A DNA stretch of 64,000 nucleotides from CAVQCJ01 sp963711005. Its GTDB lineage: Bacteria > Actinomycetota > Actinomycetes > Prado026. A model generated the notes under the pieces. The model was given only the letters and a program-made list of their open reading frames with translations, did not search any database and had not been told where the DNA came from. The stretch lies in assembly GCA_963711005.1 (NCBI GenBank), contig CAVQCJ010000002.1, positions 496,001 to 560,000 of the forward strand. The letters are read 5' to 3'. This document shows, in pieces, positions 39,644 to 47,786 of this stretch (position 1 is its first letter; each line of letters begins with the position of its first letter). The translations under genes were made by a program, and so were the position numbers.

Positions 39644-40594
39644 ATGAGGACCCGAGTCATCCAGGAAACGAAGCCGGCCGGCACCGTCGCACCGACGATC
39701 CAGGTCCACGACCTGACCAAGGACTACGGCGACGTCCGTGCCGTCGACCACCTCAGCTTCACTGTCTCGCCCGGTACCGTCACCGGGTTCCTCGGACCCA
39801 ACGGCTCGGGGAAGACCACCACGCTGCGCGCCCTGCTCGGCCTGGTGACGCCCACCTCGGGGAGCGCCACGATCTGCGGTCGCTCGTACGGGGCGATCGC
39901 CGACCCGCTCCGCGAGGTCGGCTCGATGCTCGAGGCCGCGGCACACCCGGGGCGCACGGCCCGCAACCACCTGCGCATCGTCGCGGCCGAAGCCGGCGTG
40001 CAGCGCAGCCGGGTCGAGGACATGCTCGAGCTGGTCGAGCTGAGCAGCTCGGCCGACCGCCGGGTCGGCGGCTTCTCGCTCGGCATGCACCAGCGGCTCG
40101 GCCTCGCCGCAGCGCTGATGGGCGACCCCCAGGTCCTGGTGCTCGACGAGCCGACCAACGGGCTCGACCCGGAAGGCATCCGCTGGCTGCGCACGTTCGT
40201 GCGGGCACTGGCAGCGCAGGGCCGAACGGTCCTGCTCTCGAGCCATGTGCTCGCCGAGGTCGCGCAGACGGTCGACGACGTGGTTGTCATCGACCAGGGC
40301 CGGCTCGTCCTCCAGGCGCCGCTGTCGGAGCTCTCCGGCCGGCCCAGCGAACAGCGGGTTCGGGTGCGTACCGCCCAGCCGCAGCTCCTGGCCGCCACCC
40401 TCGCCGACCGGGGCATGACCTCCACCGCCGACCAGGCCGGCACCCTCACCGTCTCCGGAGGTGAGCAGGCGGCCATCGCCCAGCTCGCTCTCGACCACGG
40501 GATCCTCGTGTACGAGATCACCGCCGAGGCAGTCAGCCTCGAAGAGACCTTCCTCGAGCTCACGTCATCCGCGACCAAGGAGGCCCAGCGATGA
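39644..40594 (+). CDS. ABC transporter ATP-binding protein
   Basis: About 316 residues; the ATG at 39644 has GAGGAG upstream. Motifs: Walker A GPNGSGKTT near residue 60, signature-like GGFSLGMHQRLGLAAAL, Walker B VLVLDEPTNGLDP and the H-loop LLSSHVL. The C-terminal extension is typical of DrrA/BcrA-type export ATPases. It overlaps the permease gene (ATGA) and probably drives export of a lipid, peptide or antibiotic. The adjacent histidine kinase and MprF-like gene suggest a cell-envelope stress response. Confidence 0.94.
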   Translation: MRTRVIQETKPAGTVAPTIQVHDLTKDYGDVRAVDHLSFTVSPGTVTGFLGPNGSGKTTTLRALLGLVTPTSGSATICGRSYGAIADPLREVGSMLEAAAHPGRTARNHLRIVAAEAGVQRSRVEDMLELVELSSSADRRVGGFSLGMHQRLGLAAALMGDPQVLVLDEPTNGLDPEGIRWLRTFVRALAAQGRTVLLSSHVLAEVAQTVDDVVVIDQGRLVLQAPLSELSGRPSEQRVRVRTAQPQLLAATLADRGMTSTADQAGTLTVSGGEQAAIAQLALDHGILVYEITAEAVSLEETFLELTSSATKEAQR

Positions 40595-41313
40595 CTGCCA
40601 TCGTCCGCGCACAGGTCATCGCGTTGCGCACCCTGCGCACGTCGTACGTCGTCCCGCTCGCACTGCTGGCTCTCGTCGTGTTCATCAACGTCGGCTCGTT
40701 CGCGGAGGCCGGCAAACCGGACCTCACGACGCCGGCGCAGCTCCGGGAGCCGATCATGGCGGGCATCGGCATCTTCGTCGCCGTCGGGCTCGCATTGCTG
40801 GCCGCGGCCCGCATGGCCGGCGAGTACAGGTACCGCACGATCACCCCGCGGACGCTCGCCGCACCGCGGCGGACGTCGATCCTCGGCGGCTTCGTCCTCG
40901 TGTACGGGCTGTTCGCGGCCGTCGTCGGCGCCGTCGCCGTCGCGGTCGGGCTCGGTGTCGCGGTCCCGATGACGTCGGCCAAGCACCTCACCCTGGGGCT
41001 GACGCCAGCCGACCTCGCCGCCGCGCTGCTCGCCATCGTGCTGTTCTCGGTGATCGGCGTGAGCACGGCGGTCATCGTCCGCAGCCAACCGGCGACGGTT
41101 CTCCTGCTGGTCGGAGCGTTCTTCGTCGAGCGGCTGCTCTCACTGGTGCTGGGAAACCTCACCGCCTACCTGCCGTACAGCCTCCTCACGCCGTTGCTCG
41201 GACTTCAGGGCGCGACGATCTCGCGCACGACCGCTGCGTGCACCCTCCTCGGGATCACCGTGGTGATCGCAGCCGTCGCGTCGATCACGATCACCCGGCG
41301 AGACGTGCACTGA
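40591..41313 (+). CDS. ABC-2-type transporter permease
   Basis: About 240 residues with six predicted membrane helices (VVPLALLALVVFINVGSFA; GIGIFVAVGLALLAAARMAG; ILGGFVLVYGLFAAVVGAVAV and others). The segment MAGEYRYRTITPRTLAAPRR is typical of permeases paired with BcrA/DrrA-like ATPases. It is coupled upstream to the ATPase (ATGA) and downstream to the lysyltransferase-like gene (TGATG), which makes a three-gene transcriptional and translational unit. Substrate unknown. Confidence 0.92.
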   Translation: MTAIVRAQVIALRTLRTSYVVPLALLALVVFINVGSFAEAGKPDLTTPAQLREPIMAGIGIFVAVGLALLAAARMAGEYRYRTITPRTLAAPRRTSILGGFVLVYGLFAAVVGAVAVAVGLGVAVPMTSAKHLTLGLTPADLAAALLAIVLFSVIGVSTAVIVRSQPATVLLLVGAFFVERLLSLVLGNLTAYLPYSLLTPLLGLQGATISRTTAACTLLGITVVIAAVASITITRRDVH

Positions 41314-43451
41314 TGGACACCGCGACGATCCATCGCCGGGTGGGCGAGACTCCGGTCTCGACGGCGCGCCGACCGATCACGGTGCTGCGCCGGATCCCCT
41401 TCACGCTCACGGTGGTCCTCGGGCTGCTCGTGGTCGGCGTCGCGACCGGCACGTTGTGGTCCGCGCTCGGCGGGCGCCCGCTGTTCGACGTCGTCGCCTA
41501 CGGGCTGCCTGCCTTGGAAGACGGCCGGTGGTGGACCCCCGTCACCGGAGCCTTCTTCGCCCTGAACCCTCTCGAGTACGTCCCGGTGGTCGGCGGTTTC
41601 CTGCTGCTGGCCGGGTTCGCGGAGCTGCGGCTCGGGACCCGACGCACGGCGATGGTGACCGTCGTCCTCCAGCTGGGCGCCGTGCTGGCGGCCTCCAGCT
41701 TCCTGGCTCTGACGCGCGGACACGGCTGGCCCTGGGCCGACGAGCTGTCCCGACAGCTCGACGCCGGCTTCTCGGCCGGTGCGCTCGGCGTCGCAGCCGC
41801 CGCCTCGGTCACCCTCGCCTCCCCATGGCGGGGGCGGCTGCGAGCCGTCCTGCTGTCCTACGGCCTGGTGTCCTTGATGTACGTCGGCGCGATCTGGGAT
41901 GTCGAGCATGTCATCGCGATCTTCGCGGGCCTGCTCTGGGGACCGTTCCTCGTGGGTCGGCGACCCACGCTGAAGGCGCCGTCGCTCAGCCGGCACGAGC
42001 TGCGGTTCCTGGCCGCCGGCGGCTTCGTCGTCGCCGCGGCGGCGTCGCTGCTGGCCGGGATGGGCCACGGAGGTCCACTGGCCACGGGCGCGAAGGACAC
42101 GGTGACCTTCCCGACCACGGGCGTCATCGGCGCTCTCGTCTGGCTGCTGGTCGCCAACGGGGTGCGCAAGGGGCGTCGCCGCGCCTGGCGCTGGGCGCTG
42201 GCCTTCACCGGCCTGATCATGCTCGTGATCGTCGCCTACGGGGCCGAGCTGATCGCCTTCCACGAGCCTGGTTGGCCGCTGGCCGTCTACTCGTTCCTCA
42301 TCGTCGGGACCCAGCTCACGATCCTGGTCGCGGGGCGGCGAGCCTTCCGCAACCCCTCCCGACGCCGGGCCCGCAGGACCGCGGGCTCGCTGCTGTCCGC
42401 CCCGGGCGAGGACCAGCGCGCCGCTGCGCGAGAGATGCTGCGGGCGGAGGGGACCGTCAACCGCCTGGCCTGGATGACGACGTGGCCGGAGAACCGCTGG
42501 TTCACCGAGGACGGACACGGCGGCGGGTACGTGGCCTACCGGCCGCACGCCGGCGTCGCCATCGGGCTCTGCGACCCCGTCGCCGCGTCCCCCGGACAGC
42601 GGACCGCACTGTTGACGGCGTACGCCGACAAGGTCCGGGCCGCCGGGCTGCTGCCGTGCCTGTTCTCCGTCACCCAGGAGGCAGCCGACCACGCGACGTC
42701 GCTCGGCTGGAACGCGCTGCAGGTCGCGGAAGAGGCCGTGATCGACCTTCCGGCGCTCGAGTTCAAGGGCAAGGCCTGGCAGGACGTGCGGACCGCGCTC
42801 AACCAGGCGGACAAGCTCGGCATCATCCACCGGCTGGGTCCGCTCTGCGAACAGCCGCGGGGAATCCAGGTGCAGGTGCGGGCCATCTCCGAGGCCTGGA
42901 TGGGCGACAAAGGGCTGCCCGAGATGGGCTTCACCCTGGGTGGCGTCGACGAAGCCATGGATCCCGACGTCCGCGTCGGCCTTGCTGTCGACGGCGACGG
43001 GACCGTGCACGGCGTCACCTCGTGGATGCCCGTGCACGCGCCGGGCGGCGGCGCCCCGGTGGGCTGGACGCTGGACGTGATGCGCCGTGCACCCGACGGC
43101 TTCCGCTACACCATGGAGTTCCTGATCGCGTCGGCCTGCCTCGCGTTCAAGGACGAGGGCGCGGTCCTGGTGTCGCTGTCGGGGGTGCCCCTGGCCAAGG
43201 CCGGCGCGCATGACTCAACCGTCGAGCGCACCGGGCTCGACTCGTTCCTCGACACCTTGGGTGCCACGCTCGAGCCGTACTACGGGTTCCGCTCGCTCCA
43301 GGCTTTCAAGTCCAAGTTCCAGCCGAGGTACGAGCCGCTGTACCTGGTGTTCCCCGACGAAGCGGCGCTGCCGCGGATCGGGATCGCGCTCAGCCGCGCG
43401 TACCTGCCCGAAGCGGGGGTCCGCGACCTGATCTCGCTGGCCAGGCAGTGA
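41313..43451 (+). CDS. MprF-like phosphatidylglycerol lysyltransferase (DUF2156) with rhomboid-like membrane domain
   Basis: About 712 residues from the ATG overlapping the permease stop. The N-terminal part has a rhomboid-like membrane region (DGRWWTPVTGAFFALNPLEY; FSAGALGVAAAASVTLAS), then further helices to residue ~345. The C-terminal ~330 residues are the DUF2156 aminoacyl-phosphatidylglycerol synthase domain: GGGYVAYRPHAGVAIGLCDP, LEFKGKAWQDVRTALNQA, GWTLDVMRRAPDGFRYTMEFLI and SKFQPRYEPLYLVF. The likely role is tRNA-dependent modification of phosphatidylglycerol with Lys or another residue, which reduces surface charge and protects from cationic peptides. No rhomboid Ser/His dyad was confirmed, so proteolysis is not claimed. 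The coupled ABC exporter fits an antimicrobial-resistance unit. Confidence 0.88.
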   Translation: MDTATIHRRVGETPVSTARRPITVLRRIPFTLTVVLGLLVVGVATGTLWSALGGRPLFDVVAYGLPALEDGRWWTPVTGAFFALNPLEYVPVVGGFLLLAGFAELRLGTRRTAMVTVVLQLGAVLAASSFLALTRGHGWPWADELSRQLDAGFSAGALGVAAAASVTLASPWRGRLRAVLLSYGLVSLMYVGAIWDVEHVIAIFAGLLWGPFLVGRRPTLKAPSLSRHELRFLAAGGFVVAAAASLLAGMGHGGPLATGAKDTVTFPTTGVIGALVWLLVANGVRKGRRRAWRWALAFTGLIMLVIVAYGAELIAFHEPGWPLAVYSFLIVGTQLTILVAGRRAFRNPSRRRARRTAGSLLSAPGEDQRAAAREMLRAEGTVNRLAWMTTWPENRWFTEDGHGGGYVAYRPHAGVAIGLCDPVAASPGQRTALLTAYADKVRAAGLLPCLFSVTQEAADHATSLGWNALQVAEEAVIDLPALEFKGKAWQDVRTALNQADKLGIIHRLGPLCEQPRGIQVQVRAISEAWMGDKGLPEMGFTLGGVDEAMDPDVRVGLAVDGDGTVHGVTSWMPVHAPGGGAPVGWTLDVMRRAPDGFRYTMEFLIASACLAFKDEGAVLVSLSGVPLAKAGAHDSTVERTGLDSFLDTLGATLEPYYGFRSLQAFKSKFQPRYEPLYLVFPDEAALPRIGIALSRAYLPEAGVRDLISLARQ

Positions 43452-43494
43452 CGCCGGCGCACATCCCTCACCCACGACGTCGCCGGTCCGCGAG

Positions 43495-43968
43495 CTACAG
43501 AAGCTTCTTGTGAAGGACTGCTATGTGCTGGCCCGTGCTGCTGGTGAACGTTTCCTGCAGGGTCCATCCGCACCGCTGGTAGAACCCGAGTGCAAGGTCG
43601 GTGCCGACCCAGGTTTCGGCGACCTGATGCTCGGCAGCCCACCGCTCCAGATGCTGCAGCAACGACCGCCCCACTCCTCGCCCCCGGCGATCCCGGCGGA
43701 CGATCATGCCGGTCACCCAGGGAGTGGTGTCATGCCGCTCGTCCAGGTCGTACGTGTCCAGGCCGACCGCGCCCACCACCTCGTCGGCCGGGTCGCGCGC
43801 GACGAACGTCACCGGGAGCTCTTCCCTGCCTGCCTCACGAACCGTGGTCTCGAGCCACCAAGCCGGGTCCTCCGGCTCCGGAGGACGCCCCCACTCCTGC
43901 CACCTCATCTCGGCCACAGCCGCCGCCGACTCGAGAGAGTCCGCCAGCAGGGTCACGGTGAGCGCCAT
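43495..43968 (-). CDS. GNAT-family N-acetyltransferase
   Basis: About 157 residues. The acetyl-CoA binding motif A is visible as VTGMIVRRDRRGRGVGRSLLQHLERWA, with the beta-bulge strand EVVGAVGLDTYD before it and the C-terminal LALGFYQRCGWTLQETF typical of GNAT enzymes. The N-terminus ALTVTLLADSLESAAAVAEMRW is helical. It is a monocistronic minus-strand gene convergent to the lysyltransferase gene. The acceptor is unknown. Confidence 0.88.
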   Translation of the reverse strand: MALTVTLLADSLESAAAVAEMRWQEWGRPPEPEDPAWWLETTVREAGREELPVTFVARDPADEVVGAVGLDTYDLDERHDTTPWVTGMIVRRDRRGRGVGRSLLQHLERWAAEHQVAETWVGTDLALGFYQRCGWTLQETFTSSTGQHIAVLHKKLL

Positions 43969-44018
43969 CCGGCCAGGTTAGGTGAAGCCCGACATTCCCC
44001 CTTCGGACACTCGTGCTG

Positions 44019-44252
44019 TCAGGAGAACTTGGCCTCGCACTTCGGGCAGCGCGCGTAGGGAGCCTCGGCGTCGTACGGCGAATCGGGGAACGCGTGCAGC
44101 GAGTCCTTGATCGACTCCCCGCAGAGAGTGAGGCGGTCCTGGCCCCGGACGGCGGCATGAAAGGGCGGCTCAGGCTCGAAGGCGCCACGATCCAGGTGCG
44201 AGGTGACCCGATGCCTGACGGGTCGGCGCGCGGCGGCCACGTAGAGATCCAT
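44019..44252 (-). CDS. Small hypothetical protein with Cys residues
   Basis: A 77-residue product with ATG start. Cys residues in TLCGESIKD and ARCPKCEAKF could form a treble metal site, and His residues in the first half (VTSHLDRG; PPFHAAVRG) might contribute. I know no function. It is followed at 24 bp by the ABM-domain gene's stop on the same strand, and third codon positions are moderately G/C rich. Confidence 0.5.
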   Translation of the reverse strand: MDLYVAAARRPVRHRVTSHLDRGAFEPEPPFHAAVRGQDRLTLCGESIKDSLHAFPDSPYDAEAPYARCPKCEAKFS

Positions 44253-44276
44253 GGGCGGGAGACTACGGTGCCTGCG

Positions 44277-44765
44277 CTACGGGGAACGGTCGGGCGCCGG
44301 AGCTCCCTGGGGATCGGACAGCGGCTGGATCTCGGAACCCGTCACGAACATGTCCCTGAGATCGGAGCGGTAGCCGACCCCGTTCGTCCACCGGTACTCG
44401 TGGTCAGTGGCGGCGGCCTGAACCCAGTACTCCTGGGACCAGAACAGGCGATCCTTCTCCTGCGCCGCCAGGTGCTCGGGGTGGTTACGCCACACGTGCA
44501 GGGCTTCCAGCGAGTCGAACCGCACGACGAGCAGATCCTCACCGGCATCGGACACATACGAGTTGTAGGAGATGAAGCCCGGGATCGACGCGACGATCTC
44601 TCGCATCCGGACCGAGGTCCGGCCGTACTCCTCCTCGTCGACGTCCGGACGGTCGACACCTGAGAACAGGACGACGATCACCAGGGCCAGCTCATCATCG
44701 CCGGAGCGTACCGCCGGACCCACCGCGCCGGAGGCGGCGGGACTTTGGGCCATGCCCGGCGGCAC
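44277..44765 (-). CDS. Antibiotic biosynthesis monooxygenase (ABM)-like protein
   Basis: About 162 residues from a GTG; an ATG four codons later (MAQSPAASG) is an alternative. The core ~110 residues have a dimeric alpha/beta ABM-type fold: ALVIVVLFSGVDRPDVDEEEY, ASIPGFISYNSYVSDAG, DLLVVRFDSLEALHVWRNHPEH and EKDRLFWSQEYWVQAA. Stand-alone ABM proteins include monooxygenases and haem-degrading enzymes; which applies here is unknown. Its start is close to a candidate small-RNA promoter in the opposite direction. Confidence 0.75.
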   Translation of the reverse strand: MPPGMAQSPAASGAVGPAVRSGDDELALVIVVLFSGVDRPDVDEEEYGRTSVRMREIVASIPGFISYNSYVSDAGEDLLVVRFDSLEALHVWRNHPEHLAAQEKDRLFWSQEYWVQAAATDHEYRWTNGVGYRSDLRDMFVTGSEIQPLSDPQGAPAPDRSP

Positions 44766-44787
44766 TCGGACGGCCTAGGATGAGCGA

Positions 44788-44890
44788 CACGGACCATCCA
44801 CCGACCCCAGCAAGTCGGGCAGCGGAAGGCTCGTACGGCCCCCCGCCGCCGCTCCTCCCCGGGAGATCGGGCAGCGGGGGGTTTCTGTTC
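44788..44890 (+). ncRNA. Candidate small RNA with terminator (possibly 6C-like)
   Basis: A plus-strand unit with no reading frame to serve: a -10-like TAGGAT at 44776-44781, hairpin 1 CCGAC/GTCGG at 44801-44818 with a C-rich loop, and a strong terminator-type hairpin CCCCCCGC/GCGGGGGG (44839-44846 with 44874-44881) immediately followed by TTTCTG. The inner loop of hairpin 2 is also C-rich. Two hairpins with C-runs in the loops are the hallmark of the actinobacterial 6C RNA, but I match by general form only. The flanking genes are both minus strand, so an mRNA terminator is not an easy explanation. Confidence 0.5.
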
Positions 44891-44930
44891 GGCGTCGCTG
44901 ACCGGCGACGCCGCGAACCGGCGGGACGGG

Positions 44931-46724
44931 TCAGCCGGGCTCGCCGTCGGCGGCGTCCACGGCAGTCAGCCACTGCCCTTCGAGAGCCGTCGTCTCGGCG
45001 GCCAGCGCACGCAGCTGCGCGTCGAGCTCGGCGATGCGCACGTGGTCGGTCGCGTGCTGCGCCATCTGTGCGTGCAGAGCGGTTGTCTGGTCAGCGAGCC
45101 GGCCGAGCCTGCGTTCGATCCTGGCCAGGTCCTTGCGCGCCGCCCGTGCGGCTGCGGCCGTCGACTCGGCCGCGCCGGCAGAGCCCGCGGCTGCCACGGG
45201 CGCGTCCGCGAGCGCAGCGGCACGCAGCCGCAGGTACTCCTCGACGCCGCCCGGCAGGTCGCGCACGGCGCCGTCCCCGAGCAGGCCGACCGTCCGGTCG
45301 CAGACCCGCTCGAGGAAGTAGCGGTCGTGCGACACGACGACGAGGGTGCCCGCCCAGCCGTCGAGCAGGTCTTCGACGGCGTTCAGCGTCTCGACGTCGA
45401 GGTCGTTCGTCGGCTCGTCGAGCAGCAGGACGTTGGGGCCGGCCATGAGCAGCCGCAGCAGCTGCAGCCGCCGTCGTTCCCCGCCGGACAGGTCTGCGAC
45501 CGGCGTCGACAAGCGCTCGCCGGTGAACCCGAGGCGCTCGGCCAGCTGGCGCGCGGTGAGCTCGCGGCCATTGCCCAGGTCGACGACGGGGCGCACGTCC
45601 TCGACCGCCTCGAGCGCGCGCAGGCCCGGCGGGAGCTCGGCCACACTCTGGGACAGGTAGCCGGCCCGCACCGTCCGACCGACCCGGACCCGGCCGGCCG
45701 ACGCCCTGACCTCACCTGCGAGCAGCCGCAGCAGCGTCGTCTTGCCGGCGCCGTTGACCCCGACCACCCCCACGCGGTCACCGGGGCCCAACCGCCAGGT
45801 CACGTCCTGCAGCAGCCGTCGACCACCCAGCTCGACAGTGGCGTCCTCGACGTCGTACACGCTCCGGCCGAGTCGCCGCCCGGCGGCGCCGACCAGCTCG
45901 ACGGTGTCGCGCGGCGGCGGCTCGTCGGCGATGAGCGCGTTGGCCGCCTCGATGCGGAACTTCGGCTTGGACGTGCGGGCCGGTGGACCGCGGCGCAGCC
46001 AGGCGAGCTCCTTGCGCAGCAGGTTGCGCCGTCGCTCCTGGGCGGCGTCCGCGGCGCGCAACCGCTCAGTCTTGGCCAGCACGAACGCCGAGTAGCCGCC
46101 GTCGTACGCCTCGATCCCGCCGTCGACGACCTCCCACGTCACGTCGGCGACGGCGTCGAGGAACCAGCGGTCGTGCGTGATCGCGACCAGGGCGCCGCGG
46201 CGCGCGGCCAGGTGCCGGGCCAGCCAGTCGACGCCCTCGACGTCGAGATGGTTGGTCGGCTCGTCGAGCAGCAGCAGGTCGGGATCGTCCACGAGCAGCG
46301 CGGCGAGCGCGACCCGCCTGCGCTCGCCGCCGGACAGCGGACCGACCGCGGCGTCCAGGTCGAGCGGACCGAGCAGGACGTCGACGACGGCTCGGGTCCC
46401 GGCGTCCGAGCGCCAGGCGTGGTCGGGCCTGGAGCCGACCACGGCGGCGCGGATGGTGCCGGACCCCGGGAGCCGGTCGTCCTGGGACAGGAAGCCGACC
46501 CGCAGCCCGCCGGTGTGGGTGACCCGGCCGGCGTCCGGCGTACGGGCGCGGGCCAGCACCTCCAGCAGGGACGTCTTGCCGCTGCCGTTGCGACCGACCA
46601 CACCGATGCGGTCGCCGTCACCCACGCCCAGCGAGACCGTGTCGAGCAGGACGCGCGTGCCATAGGCGAGCCGTACGTCCTCGAGGTTGACCAGGTTGAC
46701 CACCGGTGCCGCCAACCCAGTCAC
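44931..46724 (-). CDS. ABC-F family ATPase (Uup/EttA-like)
   Basis: About 597 residues. There are two tandem ABC ATPase domains without membrane helices: Walker A GRNGSGKTS and GVNGAGKTT, signatures GPLSGGERRRVALAAL and LSGGERRRLQLLRLL, Walker B DLLLLDEPTNHLDVEG and VLLLDEPTNDLDVE. The linker between domains contains basic helices (RLRAADAAQERRRNLLRKELAWLRRG), and a C-terminal coiled coil follows as in Uup. ABC-F proteins act on the ribosome in translation or antibiotic protection. It is coupled to ispE (ATGA-type overlap) at the end of the metG-tatD-rpf-rsmA-ispE run. Confidence 0.95.
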   Translation of the reverse strand: MTGLAAPVVNLVNLEDVRLAYGTRVLLDTVSLGVGDGDRIGVVGRNGSGKTSLLEVLARARTPDAGRVTHTGGLRVGFLSQDDRLPGSGTIRAAVVGSRPDHAWRSDAGTRAVVDVLLGPLDLDAAVGPLSGGERRRVALAALLVDDPDLLLLDEPTNHLDVEGVDWLARHLAARRGALVAITHDRWFLDAVADVTWEVVDGGIEAYDGGYSAFVLAKTERLRAADAAQERRRNLLRKELAWLRRGPPARTSKPKFRIEAANALIADEPPPRDTVELVGAAGRRLGRSVYDVEDATVELGGRRLLQDVTWRLGPGDRVGVVGVNGAGKTTLLRLLAGEVRASAGRVRVGRTVRAGYLSQSVAELPPGLRALEAVEDVRPVVDLGNGRELTARQLAERLGFTGERLSTPVADLSGGERRRLQLLRLLMAGPNVLLLDEPTNDLDVETLNAVEDLLDGWAGTLVVVSHDRYFLERVCDRTVGLLGDGAVRDLPGGVEEYLRLRAAALADAPVAAAGSAGAAESTAAAARAARKDLARIERRLGRLADQTTALHAQMAQHATDHVRIAELDAQLRALAAETTALEGQWLTAVDAADGEPG

Positions 46725-47668
46725 CGCGCCGTCGGTGCCGACGCCTCGACGACGCGCGCTCCGGGGACCGGACCCTCGGCCCGCCGTACGGTCCGGCAGA
46801 CGCCGGCGGCCGACAGCGCCACGGCCAGGTCGATGGCGTGCTCACCGTCGCGGGCGAGGAACGCGCAGGTCGGGCCGGAGCCGGACACCACCGCTCCGAG
46901 CGCGCCGAACTCCTCGCCGACGTCGAGGGTGAAGCGCAGCTGCGGCCGCAATGACAGGGCTGCCGGCTCGAGGTCGTTCTCCAGCGCGGCCCCGAGCTGT
47001 TCCGCGTCGCCTGCGCGCAGCGCGGACATCAGCTCGTCGGACATCCGCGGCTCCGGGCGGAACGTGTCGACGGCCATGCGGTCGAACGCGGCGTACACGT
47101 CCTTGGTCTCGAGCCCGGAGTCGGCGAAAGCGAACACCCAGTGGAACCGGCCACGGGCCAGCGCGGACGTGAGCCGAGCGCCGGTGCCTATCCCTACGGC
47201 GGTACCGCCGAGCAGAGCGAAGGGGACGTCCGCACCCAGACCGGCCGCCAGCTCGGCGAGCTCGGAGGGGTCCAGGTGCAGTCCCCAGAGGCTGTCGCAG
47301 GCGACCAGGGCGCCCGCGGCGTCGGCACTGCCGCCGGCCATCCCACCGGCCACCGGGATGTCCTTGCGCAGGTGCAGCCGGACGTCCGGCGACACCCCGG
47401 CCAGCTCGGCGAGCGCCCGCACCGCGCGGACCGCCAGGTTCCGCGCGTCCACGGGCAGCCGGCCGGCACCCTCGCCCTCGACAGTCACGCTCACCCCGGC
47501 CGGGCCGGGACCGGCCGTCACCTCGTCGTACAGGCTCACGGCGTGGAAGACGGTGACCAGCTCGTGGTAGCCGTCCTGCCTCGTTGCGCCGACAGACAGC
47601 TGCAGGTTGACCTTGGCGGGGACCCGGACGGTCACCGGACGCGCAGCTGTCGGACGGGGCACGGCCAC
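46721..47668 (-). CDS. ispE: 4-diphosphocytidyl-2-C-methyl-D-erythritol kinase
   Basis: About 315 residues. It is a GHMP kinase of the non-mevalonate isoprenoid pathway: the N-terminal VRVPAKVNLQLSVGATRQDGYHEL, the ATP loop DIPVAGGMAGGSADAAGAL and the C-terminal VVSGSGPTCAFLA are diagnostic. The product feeds undecaprenyl phosphate, the lipid carrier used by the glycan pathway in this window. It overlaps the ABC-F gene downstream and is separated from rsmA by a 114-bp gap that holds hairpin element copy B. Confidence 0.95.
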   Translation of the reverse strand: MAVPRPTAARPVTVRVPAKVNLQLSVGATRQDGYHELVTVFHAVSLYDEVTAGPGPAGVSVTVEGEGAGRLPVDARNLAVRAVRALAELAGVSPDVRLHLRKDIPVAGGMAGGSADAAGALVACDSLWGLHLDPSELAELAAGLGADVPFALLGGTAVGIGTGARLTSALARGRFHWVFAFADSGLETKDVYAAFDRMAVDTFRPEPRMSDELMSALRAGDAEQLGAALENDLEPAALSLRPQLRFTLDVGEEFGALGAVVSGSGPTCAFLARDGEHAIDLAVALSAAGVCRTVRRAEGPVPGARVVEASAPTAR

Positions 47669-47688
47669 GACTCTAGGCGCCCACCCTG

Positions 47689-47746
47689 CGCCGGCGTTGC
47701 ATACGGATTGGGGGCTATAGCCCCCAATCCGTATGCAACGCCGGCG
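47689..47746. repeat. Perfect 58-nt palindrome element, copy B
   Basis: A continuous 29-bp palindrome centred on GGGGGCTATAGCCCCC, with the same core as copy A (TGCATACGGATTGGGG). The outer part of the stem differs from copy A yet stays self-complementary: G-C at 47694/47741 replaces T-A at 30745/30792. It lies between co-directional rsmA and ispE. Confidence 0.9.
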
Positions 47747-47750
47747 GTCA

Positions 47751-47786
47751 GGCGGCGGTCGGGGCGGCGGTCGGGGCGGCGGTCAG
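47751..47786. repeat. 12-bp G-rich tandem repeat, 3 copies
   Basis: The unit GGCGGCGGTCGG occurs at 47751-47762 and 47763-47774 and, with one change, at 47775-47786. The rsmA stop codon lies inside the third copy. The G-run spacing could permit a quadruplex on the plus strand, which is an inference. Confidence 0.75.
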
